Numbered from the stretch's first letter, positions 6,623 to 12,975 are shown. The stretch is DNA of 14,761 nucleotides from Propionibacteriaceae bacterium (GCA_009778535.1 WRJP01000030.1:1-14761), one strand, 5' to 3'. Translations and numbers: made by a program. The notes: generated from the sequence alone by a model not told the origin.

Positions 6623-7177
6623 ATGAAAGCTCAGCAAGTTCTTGTTGGCGTGATAGGAAAAGCACTTGGGGTGCGCGGGGAAGTTTGGGTTCGAGTTCAC
6701 ACCGATTTCCCGCAACTGCGCTTTGCAAAAGGTCAAAAACTCAACTTGCGTGGCGCTGCTAACCCGACGCAACCGGCCGCTTCGACTGGTGAGCATGAGT
6801 TAGTGGTGCGGACTTTCCGCAAGCATTCAGGAGCCATGGTCGTCAGCTTTACGGGAATAGCTGATCGCAACACGGCGCAGGCGTTGCAGGGCGGTGAACT
6901 TTGGGTCGAGTTGACTGATTTCACAGATTTGGCGGTTGCCGACGAATTCCACGATCTGCAATTGATTGGACTGGATGCTGTTGATGATTCCCATACGTTG
7001 TTGGGGTCTGTGGAACGTGTTGAGCACCTGCTGGCTCAAGACATCTTGATCGTCGCTACGCCGTCAGGGGAACGTATGGTGCCATTTGTGAAGTTTCTAG
7101 TTCCTGAGGTGAACCTGGCACAGGGATATGTGATGATCAATCCCATTCCGGGGCTGCTTTCCGATGTCGAAATGTAA
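6623..7177 (+). CDS. rimM: RimM, 16S rRNA processing / 30S maturation factor
   Basis: RimM binds ribosomal protein S19 and promotes maturation of the 30S head domain. The 184-residue protein begins with the family signature VGVIGKALGVRGEVWVRVHT (residues about 8-27), followed by the N-terminal beta barrel. The C-terminal PRC-barrel domain starts near DLQLIGLDAV and contains DILIVATPSGERMVPFVKFL and the ending GYVMINPIPGLL. The ATG at 6623 follows khpA by 30 nt and has only a weak ribosome binding site, so coupling with upstream translation is likely. Confidence 0.95.
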   Translation: MKAQQVLVGVIGKALGVRGEVWVRVHTDFPQLRFAKGQKLNLRGAANPTQPAASTGEHELVVRTFRKHSGAMVVSFTGIADRNTAQALQGGELWVELTDFTDLAVADEFHDLQLIGLDAVDDSHTLLGSVERVEHLLAQDILIVATPSGERMVPFVKFLVPEVNLAQGYVMINPIPGLLSDVEM

Positions 7178-7249
7178 CACCCCTTGTCGTAATGAACACA
7201 ACTGTGCAAATCCAACAACTAACTGTGCAGATTGTCAGCGGGAGGTTTG

Positions 7250-7933
7250 ATGCAAATTGATGTGGTAACGATCTTCGGCGAATACTTTTCCCCGTTATCG
7301 CTTTCGTTGGTGGGAAAGGCCATCGAGTCGGGCGTTGTGCAACTTGCAGTACATGACCTGCGGACGTGGACACATGATCGGCACCGCAGCGTAGACGATG
7401 CTCCATACGGCGGCGGCGCAGGTATGGTGATGAAGCCCGAGCCTTGGGGGGAGGCTTTGGACGCGCTGTCGTTTGAAAGCGATACTCCGCCGGTACTCAT
7501 CGTTCCTACTCCATCCGGACGCCGGTTCACACAGCGTATGGCGCAAGAGTTTGCGAATCAGTCGCGGCTCATTTTCGCTTGCGGTCGATATGAGGGAATA
7601 GACCAAAGAGTTGTGGAGTACGCCAAGACCAACTTTCAAGTTCACGAAGTTAGCTTGGGCGACTATGTGCTCAGCGGTGGGGAGGTGGCCGCCATTGCGA
7701 TTATTGAAGCCGTGGCTCGGCTACTGCCTGGGGTGCTGGGCAACCCTGAGTCGCTGTTAGAGGAGTCACACGCCGAAGGGCTTTCCGAAATGTTGGAATA
7801 TCCGGTATACACCAGGCCTGCCACCTGGCGCGGCTTAGATGTTCCCCAGGTGTTGCTGTCAGGCAACCATGCCGAAATCAGCCAGTGGCGTCACGAGCAA
7901 GCCCGCCAAAGAACCTCTCGGCGCGGCTCTTAA
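7250..7933 (+). CDS. trmD: TrmD, tRNA (guanine37-N1)-methyltransferase
   Basis: TrmD methylates N1 of G37 next to the anticodon using S-adenosylmethionine and so prevents +1 frameshifts. The 227-residue protein begins MQIDVVTIFGEYFSPL, the standard TrmD start. The trefoil-knot SAM site is visible in FACGRYEGIDQRVVEY and SLGDYVLSGGEVAAIAIIEA, and the C-terminal tRNA-binding part in SHAEGLSEMLEYPVYTRP and VLLSGNHAEISQWR. An in-frame TTG at 7232 would add six residues, but GGGAGG at 7240-7245 supports the ATG at 7250. It follows rimM by 72 nt and is the last gene of this run before the second repeat island. Confidence 0.97.
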   Translation: MQIDVVTIFGEYFSPLSLSLVGKAIESGVVQLAVHDLRTWTHDRHRSVDDAPYGGGAGMVMKPEPWGEALDALSFESDTPPVLIVPTPSGRRFTQRMAQEFANQSRLIFACGRYEGIDQRVVEYAKTNFQVHEVSLGDYVLSGGEVAAIAIIEAVARLLPGVLGNPESLLEESHAEGLSEMLEYPVYTRPATWRGLDVPQVLLSGNHAEISQWRHEQARQRTSRRGS

Positions 7934-7946
7934 CTCGTTGTCCCTG

Positions 7947-7986
7947 CTCTATCGACTGTGAGAACGCTCACTCCTCCTGCTGATTG
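7947..7986 (+). repeat. Shared block CTCTAYCGAC...GAGAACGCTC...CCTGCTGATTG, copy 2
   Basis: Second copy of the block at 4646-4681, with a 3-nt insertion after CGAC. It begins 14 nt after the trmD stop codon, and its last bases form the left arm of the palindrome at 7980. Confidence 0.7.
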
Positions 7987-8087
7987 AGTCCGATCTTTGA
8001 TCGGTGTATCCACAGAAATCGCGCATGCTGGTTGAGTGCTAGCTGCCAAGCTAGCGTATCGAAACCAGGGTCGGTGTATCGAAACCC
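7980..8087 (+). repeat. GGTTGAGT / GTATCGAAACC palindromic repeats (island B)
   Basis: Two full elements and one half element are present. The first has left arm TGATTGAGT, inner stem CCGATC-TTT-GATCGG (7990-8004) and right arm TGTATCCAC. The second (8029-8067) has left arm TGGTTGAGT, inner stem GCTAGCT-GCCA-AGCTAGC (8038-8055) and right arm GTATCGAAACC. The half element GGTGTATCGAAACCC follows at 8073-8087. The outer arms match those at 4501-4537, while the inner stems differ completely yet remain perfectly paired. Confidence 0.85.
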
Positions 8088-8146
8088 AAAGGTGATTGAA
8101 TCCATAACCGACTGCGATTGGTTGCTGTTTTATTACTGAATGCGAT

Positions 8147-8175
8147 GGATCCCGCGACTAGCGCGCGGGATGACG
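8147..8175 (-). repeat. GTCAT-type hairpin repeat, copy 2
   Basis: ATCCCGCG (8149-8156) pairs with CGCGGGAT (8164-8171) around a 7-nt loop. On the minus strand it reads CGTCAT-CCCGCG-CGCTAGT-CGCGGG-ATCCAT. Compared with the copy at 4563-4585, the T-A pair in the stem is replaced by C-G, a compensatory change. Confidence 0.8.
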
Positions 8176-8196
8176 AAAAAGGGGGTTTTCCCCAAT

Positions 8197-8266
8197 TTGT
8201 CATGCTGCACGCTGCGACTGCGCGCAGTGCAGGCTTAGTTGCAGCATCCATAACCCAAATGAAAGC
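8197..8266 (+). repeat. GTCAT-type hairpin repeat with expanded loop, copy 3
   Basis: TTGTCATGCTGCAC (8197-8210) and GTTGCAGCATCCATAAC (8238-8254) bracket a 30-nt loop that itself contains inverted sequence (ACTGCG/CGCAGT). The 8-bp stem is ATGCTGCA/TGCAGCAT. Both flanks recur at 8455-8489 around a short 7-nt loop, so this copy looks like the short form with an insertion in the loop. Confidence 0.75.
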
Positions 8267-8321
8267 GGGAGCCCGCAGAATGACAAAAAAGTAGCGGTTC
8301 TGCATAGTAATTTCGACAAGA

Positions 8322-8405
8322 AAAATCCCCAAAGAAGTCATCACTGCGACGCTGCCTCTTATCGTGGGCAGCCCGCAGCGCAGGCTCTGCGTGCAGCGCA
8401 GGCTC
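8322..8405 (+). repeat. Long forked GTCAT-type hairpin, copy 2, with 18-bp tandem
   Basis: A 20-nt direct repeat (8322-8341) ends in GTCAT and is followed by CTGCG (8344-8348) pairing with CGCAG (8374-8378) and GCTGC (8351-8355) pairing with GCAGC (8368-8372). The internal loop is AC opposite C, as at 4721-4775. GCAGCGCAGGCTC is then repeated with an 18-bp period at 8375-8387 and 8393-8405. Confidence 0.75.
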
Positions 8406-8454
8406 CGTGCAGTGCGCAGCAGTAGCCGCGTGCTAGAAAGGTGCTACCCCTTTA

Positions 8455-8516
8455 TTGTCATGCTGCACTTCAGTTGCAGCATCCATAACTCGAATGAAAA
8501 TCCCCAAAGAAGTCAT
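8455..8516 (+). repeat. GTCAT-type hairpin repeat, copy 4, with duplicated flank
   Basis: GTCAT (8457-8461), stem GCTGCA/TGCAGC (8462-8467 and 8475-8480), loop CTTCAGT, then ATCCATAAC. The downstream 20-nt sequence at 8497-8516 is identical to 8322-8341, and the segment 8473-8499 matches 8238-8264 in 25 of 27 positions. Confidence 0.8.
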
Positions 8517-8672
8517 TTTGTTATAGAAGCGCTTGCGAGACCGCCGCCGTCCGGTTTGGAAGACTGATCTGCGCGTTGCGCAACTGCCTAACGACGAGGC
8601 TGAAAAAAGAAATTGGCTACAGACTGGCTCAAAATGCTAGCAGTTGTCGGTTAAGTTCGTTAAGGTTGGCCT

Positions 8673-9383
8673 GTGGTAACGACTCTTACTCCACATCAGC
8701 GCGCGTTTCGGTCAACCGTCGCCCTGAAAGCCTTGATGGCACTAACGGGCTTGATCTTGATTGCGTTCTTGCTGATGCACTGTTTTGGAAACTTAAAACT
8801 GCTGATTTCTGCCGAGGAATTCAACCACTATGCCCATTGGTTGAAGGGTGAAGGCGATGCCGGTGGAATGCTTGAACCGCTCATCCCGCATGGTTGGTTC
8901 ATATGGATTTTCCGGGTGTTTATGTTGGCTGCGGCCGTGCTTCACATCCTGGCTGCGGTGGTTCTGTGGCGACGGGCATACAACGCCACCCCATCGAACT
9001 ATGAAGCCCGCAAGAAGCTCGCACAAACCTATGCGGCTCGTACCCAGCGTTTGGGAGGGGTCATCTTGGGTGCGCTGTTGCTGTGGCATCTGCTGCAATT
9101 CACGGTGATTCCGGCACAAATGGCAGGTCAGGCTGGTGAACCGAGCAGCTATGTGATCTTCGCATTCGGGCAGTGGTATTACGTCTTGTGCTATGCGGTG
9201 TTTATGGGGCTGGTCTGCTTGCACGTGCGGCATGGGTTCTGGAGCGCATTCACTACGCTCGGCGTAAACACCTCAAAACGTGCTGAGAAGGTCTTGAACG
9301 TGCTGGCATACCTAATCGCCGCACTGCTGTTTATTGGATTCATGGCTATGCCACTTGCCGTATTAGGAGGGATCGTCTCATGA
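8673..9383 (+). CDS. sdhC: Succinate dehydrogenase cytochrome b subunit (diheme type)
   Basis: This is the membrane anchor of complex II, passing electrons from SdhB through two hemes to a quinone. The 236-residue protein has five hydrophobic segments (about 18-38, 75-99, 129-147, 159-183, 208-232). Candidate heme ligands are H36 in FLLMHCFGNL, H91 in AAVLHILAAV, H139 in LLWHLLQF and H184 or H187 in CLHVRHGFW. One histidine per helix in four helices is the pattern of the single-anchor diheme enzymes of Bacillus and Corynebacterium, and no sdhD gene is present. The start is GTG at 8673 with AAGG at 8662-8665, 7 nt upstream. It overlaps sdhA by 4 nt and heads the sdhCAB operon. Confidence 0.95.
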   Translation: MVTTLTPHQRAFRSTVALKALMALTGLILIAFLLMHCFGNLKLLISAEEFNHYAHWLKGEGDAGGMLEPLIPHGWFIWIFRVFMLAAAVLHILAAVVLWRRAYNATPSNYEARKKLAQTYAARTQRLGGVILGALLLWHLLQFTVIPAQMAGQAGEPSSYVIFAFGQWYYVLCYAVFMGLVCLHVRHGFWSAFTTLGVNTSKRAEKVLNVLAYLIAALLFIGFMAMPLAVLGGIVS

Positions 9384-11380
9384 GTGCCACCACAACTTCT
9401 TTCTATCGAGTCGGGAAAGACATTTCCGATTCGGTGGCCGATACTTCACTTCCGGTCGAGGAAATATGGGCAGATCGAAAGTTCAAAGCCAAGCTGGTCA
9501 ATCCCTCAAACCGGCGCAAACTGACGGTAATCATCGTCGGAACCGGTCTGGCAGGCGGAGCCGCAGCGGCATCGCTGGGTGAAGCCGGATACAACGTCGA
9601 GAACTTCTGCTACCAAGATTCACCGCGTCGGGCGCACTCCATTGCCGCCCAAGGTGGAATCAACGCTGCCAAAAACTACCGCAACGACAACGATTCGGTG
9701 CATAGACTGTTCTATGACACCGTAAAGGGTGGCGATTACAGGTCGCGTGAAACCAACGTACACCGGTTAGCTGAAGTCAGCGCGAACATCATCGATCAGT
9801 GCGTCGCCCAAGGCGTACCGTTTGCCCGCGACTACGGTGGGCTGCTCGATACCCGCTCATTTGGCGGGGTGCAGGTGCAGCGCACCTTCTACGCTCGCGG
9901 CCAAACTGGCCAGCAGTTGTTGATCGGCGCTTACCAGGCGTTAGAGCGTCAGGTTGAGGCGGGTACTGTGAACATGCACACCCGTCACGAAATGCTGGAA
10001 TTGATTGTTGTGGGCGGCCGCGCGCGTGGGATTGTCACTCGTGACATGGTGAGCGGGGCGATCAAGTCCTGGATCGGTGATGCAGTCGTACTGGCCACCG
10101 GCGGTTACGGCAACGTCTTCTTCCTCTCTACCAACGCTATGGGCTGTAACAACACCGCCAACATGCGGGCGCACCGCAAAGGCGCCTATTTCGGGAACCC
10201 GTGCTATACCCAAATCCATCCGACCTGCATTCCGGTGCATGGCGATACCCAATCCAAGCTGACTCTGATGTCAGAGTCGCTGCGAAACGACGGCAGGATT
10301 TGGGTTCCGAAAGATCCAGCAGACGCGACGAAGGATCCAAGACAAATACCCGAGGAAGACCGCGACTACTATCTGGAGCGTATCTATCCATCCTTCGGGA
10401 ACTTGGTTCCGCGCGACATCGCTTCGCGGCAAGCCAAGTATCGCTGCGATGAAGGGCTGGGTGTCGGACCGGCGGTAGCTGAGATCGACCCTGACGGGAC
10501 AGAACGCCAAGTCCGGCGCGGAGTTTATCTGGACTTCACCGATGCTATTGCGCGTATGGGCAAGGCTGCGGTTGCATCCAAATACGGCAACCTGTTTGAC
10601 ATGTATGCCCAGATCACCGGTGAGAATCCCTACGAGACTCCAATGCGTATCTATCCTGCGGTGCATTACACGATGGGCGGACTGTGGGTCGATTACGATC
10701 TGTCGAGCAACATCCCAGGGCTGTACGTCGTGGGTGAGGCGAACTTCTCCGACCACGGTGCGAACCGGCTGGGCGCTTCGGCGTTGATGCAGGGCTTGGG
10801 AGACGGCTACTTCGTCTTGCCAAATACGATCAACGACTATCTCGCCGACGCTTTGAGCTTCCCGAAAGTGGATGCGAGCTCGCCAGAGGTTGTTGAAGCA
10901 GAACAGGGTGTGCAGCAGCGGATTTCCGATCTGCTCGCAGTGCAAGGTACGCGTACCGTCGATTCTTTCCACAAGGAACTCGGTTCGATCATGTGGGAAT
11001 ACTGCGGCATGGAACGTACGCAAGCAGGTTTAATCGAGGCTATCGGAAAGATCAGGGCGCTGCGCCAGCAGTTCTGGAGTGACGTTAAAGTCACCGGTGT
11101 CAACGAGGACTTCAACCAAACTCTCGAACGTGCCGGACGAGTCGTTGATTTCTTCGATCTGGGTGAACTGATGTGTATCGACGCGCTACATCGCCGGGAA
11201 TCATGCGGCGGTCATTTCCGTGCCGAATCGCAGACCCCCGACGGTGAAGCCTTACGCGATGACGAAAACTTCTTATATGTCGGTGCGTGGGAATTCGGCG
11301 GTGATGGCCAGACACCAATCTTGCATAAGGAACCCCTGATTTATAAGGCTATTGAACTGAAGCAGAGGAGCTACAAGTGA
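9380..11380 (+). CDS. sdhA: Succinate dehydrogenase flavoprotein subunit
   Basis: SdhA oxidises succinate to fumarate in the citric acid cycle, using covalently bound FAD. The 666-residue protein has the dinucleotide-binding GTGLAGG (G54-x-G56-xx-G59). It has the FAD-linking segment RRAHSIAAQGGINAAK with H86 as the expected attachment residue. Active-site segments include HYTMGGLWVDY (H429) and SDHGANRLGASALMQG (H459, R463). The C-terminal LHRRESCGGHFR is the usual ending region. The start ATG overlaps the sdhC stop as ATGA and has AGGAGG at 9365-9370. It overlaps sdhB by 4 nt, so the three subunits are translationally coupled. The residue pattern and length fit the actinobacterial three-subunit enzyme. 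Confidence 0.98.
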   Translation: MSATTTSFYRVGKDISDSVADTSLPVEEIWADRKFKAKLVNPSNRRKLTVIIVGTGLAGGAAAASLGEAGYNVENFCYQDSPRRAHSIAAQGGINAAKNYRNDNDSVHRLFYDTVKGGDYRSRETNVHRLAEVSANIIDQCVAQGVPFARDYGGLLDTRSFGGVQVQRTFYARGQTGQQLLIGAYQALERQVEAGTVNMHTRHEMLELIVVGGRARGIVTRDMVSGAIKSWIGDAVVLATGGYGNVFFLSTNAMGCNNTANMRAHRKGAYFGNPCYTQIHPTCIPVHGDTQSKLTLMSESLRNDGRIWVPKDPADATKDPRQIPEEDRDYYLERIYPSFGNLVPRDIASRQAKYRCDEGLGVGPAVAEIDPDGTERQVRRGVYLDFTDAIARMGKAAVASKYGNLFDMYAQITGENPYETPMRIYPAVHYTMGGLWVDYDLSSNIPGLYVVGEANFSDHGANRLGASALMQGLGDGYFVLPNTINDYLADALSFPKVDASSPEVVEAEQGVQQRISDLLAVQGTRTVDSFHKELGSIMWEYCGMERTQAGLIEAIGKIRALRQQFWSDVKVTGVNEDFNQTLERAGRVVDFFDLGELMCIDALHRRESCGGHFRAESQTPDGEALRDDENFLYVGAWEFGGDGQTPILHKEPLIYKAIELKQRSYK

Positions 11381-12168
11381 GCGAAAATCTGATGAGTCTT
11401 ACACTGCGGATTTGGCGCCAACCAAACGCGGCGACAGCTGGAAAAATCAGCGAGTACAAGTTGGCCGGGGTATCTTCAGACATGTCGTTTTTGGAAATGC
11501 TCGACATGCTCAATGAGGAACTGACCGTCAAAGGCGAAGAGCCGGTAGCTTTCGACTACGACTGCCGTGAAGGGATTTGCGGCATGTGCGGCATCGTGAT
11601 CAATGGGGTGCCGCATGGCCGCGGCAATTCGGCGGTAGCTACGACGACCTGCCAGTTGCATATGCGTAACTTCAAAGACGGCGATGTGATCACTATTGAG
11701 CCGTGGCGAGCGACTCCGTTCCCGATTATTAAAGACCTAGTGGTTGATCGGCGAGCCTTTGACAAGATCATTGCTTCCGGTGGGTATATCTCGGTGAACA
11801 CTGGCGCTGCACCCGAAGCGCACGCGAACGCTGTCAGCAAACTGAAGGCAGATAGAGCTTTTGATGCGGCGACCTGTGTTGGCTGTGGGGCTTGTGTGGC
11901 GGCCTGTCCTAACCATTCAGGAATGCTCTTTGTGGCGGCAAAGATCACCCATCTTGCGATGCTGCCGCAGGGACAGCCCGAGCGTCCACTACGCATCAAG
12001 ACGATGATCGGCACCCATGACGAACTGGGATTTGCTGGCTGTCAAAATGCTGGAGAATGTGCTGCGGTGTGTCCCAAGGAGATACCGCTGGACACTATCG
12101 CGCAGTTGAATCGTGATTTGATCGCATCGTTGTTCAACAGAGCTGGTAAGTCCACTGCCGCCGAGTAA
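11377..12168 (+). CDS. sdhB: Succinate dehydrogenase iron-sulfur subunit
   Basis: SdhB carries electrons from FAD to the membrane subunit through three iron-sulfur clusters. All ligands are visible in the 263-residue protein: C63, C68, C71 and C92 for [2Fe-2S] (DCREGICGMCG...TTCQLH); C167, C170 and C173 in CVGCGACVAACP for [4Fe-4S]; and C177, C222, C228 and C232 (CQNAGECAAVCPKEIP) shared between the second and third clusters. The start is GTG overlapping the sdhA stop as GTGA, with GAGGAG at 11365-11370. It is the last gene of sdhCAB. Confidence 0.97.
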   Translation: MSENLMSLTLRIWRQPNAATAGKISEYKLAGVSSDMSFLEMLDMLNEELTVKGEEPVAFDYDCREGICGMCGIVINGVPHGRGNSAVATTTCQLHMRNFKDGDVITIEPWRATPFPIIKDLVVDRRAFDKIIASGGYISVNTGAAPEAHANAVSKLKADRAFDAATCVGCGACVAACPNHSGMLFVAAKITHLAMLPQGQPERPLRIKTMIGTHDELGFAGCQNAGECAAVCPKEIPLDTIAQLNRDLIASLFNRAGKSTAAE

Positions 12169-12190
12169 GGTATGCCAGACTTCGGTGGAG

Positions 12191-12209
12191 TTTGGATAGC
12201 CTAACTAAC
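12191..12209. promoter_or_regulatory. Candidate DtxR/IdeR iron box
   Basis: TTTGGATAGCCTAACTAAC matches the actinobacterial iron-box consensus TTAGGTTAGSCTAACCTAA in 14 of 19 positions, including the entire core TAGCCTAAC. It lies 70 nt before the ATG of the membrane-protein gene at 12280. A weaker match (12 of 19) occurs at 12220-12238, overlapping TAAAAT (12235-12240), which could be a -10 element. If real, the gene downstream would be repressed when iron is abundant. Confidence 0.4.
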
Positions 12210-12279
12210 GAAAAGTCGGTTAGGTGTGCTCAGCTAAAATGAAAGTATCTTGAACTCCAGTGATAGGTAGGTCTGCTAG

Positions 12280-12786
12280 ATGGCTCCAATTCGCTCAGTG
12301 ACCTGGGATCGTTTCTCGTTGCTTTGGTGCATTTGTGGGTTCTTTGCTGCCGCGATGGGCTTAGTAGCTCTGATCGTCTATGGATGGCCTGCTTTGGTCT
12401 TCAACACCCAAATTAGTGGGGTAATGCTTCCTTCAGGAATCTTTGCGATCCTTCTAGGGTCGTTCGCATTGACGTATGCGCGAGTTTCTAAGTGGAGTTT
12501 AGTCTTTAATGATCTGGGCATTGAAGGAGTTTTACGCGACGAGTGCCTGGATTTTTCCCAGATCACAAAATGGGAATTTGTTAAAGGAATATTGGTGTTG
12601 TGGCCTATCGCTGGGGCGATTCCAGCACCCCGCTTTTTGAAACCCTTCCGTTTTGGCGTGCCCGCAGGTGCGGTGTGGGTTGCAGTTGAGGCGAACAAGG
12701 TTTCGGAAATTGCTGTGCTCTTGGCGGAAAAGATTCCACTAGAATCTGATACTCCTACGCTACCAGCGCGGGTAGGGTGGTTTTGA
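12280..12786 (+). CDS. Small membrane protein of unknown function
   Basis: A 168-residue protein with two hydrophobic helices near the N terminus (about 12-36, LLWCICGFFAAAMGLVALIV, and about 47-67, GVMLPSGIFAILLGSFALTY). These are followed by a roughly 100-residue soluble part (WSLVFNDLGIEGVLRDECLD then FSQITKWEFVKG). Two short helices plus a beta-rich part resembles bacterial PH-like membrane proteins in outline, but I see no signature that would prove this. The ATG at 12280 is preceded by AGGTAGG at 12265-12271. It is separated from sdhB by 111 nt holding a possible iron box, so it may have its own promoter. It is not part of the usual gene order between trmD and rplS. I do not recognise a function. 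Confidence 0.75.
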   Translation: MAPIRSVTWDRFSLLWCICGFFAAAMGLVALIVYGWPALVFNTQISGVMLPSGIFAILLGSFALTYARVSKWSLVFNDLGIEGVLRDECLDFSQITKWEFVKGILVLWPIAGAIPAPRFLKPFRFGVPAGAVWVAVEANKVSEIAVLLAEKIPLESDTPTLPARVGWF

Positions 12787-12799
12787 GGCCGACACCTCA

Positions 12800-12868
12800 C
12801 CATTCGCTGTCAGAGAAAGCTACAAAACCAACAAGAAGCGGTGCGATTACCTCTCAAGGAGCGAATGG
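12800..12868 (+). promoter_or_regulatory. Candidate rplS leader structure (9-bp inverted repeat)
   Basis: CCATTCGCT (12800-12808) is perfectly complementary to AGCGAATGG (12860-12868), with a 51-nt loop in which GAGA (12813-12816) could pair with TCTC (12852-12855). The 3' arm contains the last G of an AAGGAG Shine-Dalgarno (12856-12861) and the ATG at 12865 of a short ORF. Ribosomal protein genes are often controlled by their leader RNA. That this hairpin does so is inference. Confidence 0.35.
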
Positions 12869-12975
12869 CACTAACATTGTCAGTTGCGTGTCGCGGCATC
12901 CTGCCACAGGGGGTTATTGCTGCGGAAGTTGAACAAAAAACGAAGCGTCCTGTGGCGCTGGCTAGGAATGAATGA
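12865..12975 (+). CDS. Possible 36-residue leader peptide upstream of rplS
   Basis: A short ORF starts with ATG at 12865, 3 nt after AAGGAG (12856-12861), and begins MALTLSVACRGILPQ. Its TGA stop (12973-12975) overlaps the rplS start region, sharing bases with both candidate rplS ATGs (12972 and 12975). The coding sense of the peptide is unknown and its spacing to the ribosome binding site is short. It could be chance, but the coupling geometry is what a regulatory leader ORF would show. Confidence 0.3.
   Translation: MALTLSVACRGILPQGVIAAEVEQKTKRPVALARNE

Larger units (their letters stand above)
7934..8672. other. Gene-free repeat island B and sdh upstream region
   Basis: This 739-nt gap lies between trmD and sdhC. 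From 7947 to 8516 it is a mosaic of the repeat families also found at 4479-4775, listed separately. The remaining 156 nt (8517-8672) should hold the sdhCAB promoter. I see a 10-bp palindrome GTTGCGCAAC at 8575-8584 and a possible -35 box TTGGCT at 8613-8618, but no good -10 at the expected spacing. Open frames in this stretch carry no recognisable protein motif. Confidence 0.75.

Noticed and set aside
4479..8516. CRISPR array
   Set aside because: The repeats are palindromes of differing inner sequence at irregular spacing, without unique spacers of uniform length or cas genes.
8661..8679. Possible iron box over the sdhC start codon
   Set aside because: It matches 13 of 19 consensus positions, but the right half is poor and about one such match is expected by chance in a window of this size.
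8364..8851. Plus-strand open frames in island B that run into sdhC
   Set aside because: They are built from repeats or read sdhC in the wrong frame; none shows a protein family signature.
12760..12784. CTACC/GGTAG hairpin followed by TTTT at the end of the membrane-protein gene as a terminator
   Set aside because: The stem is only 5 bp, lies inside coding sequence, and is separated from the T run by GGTGG.
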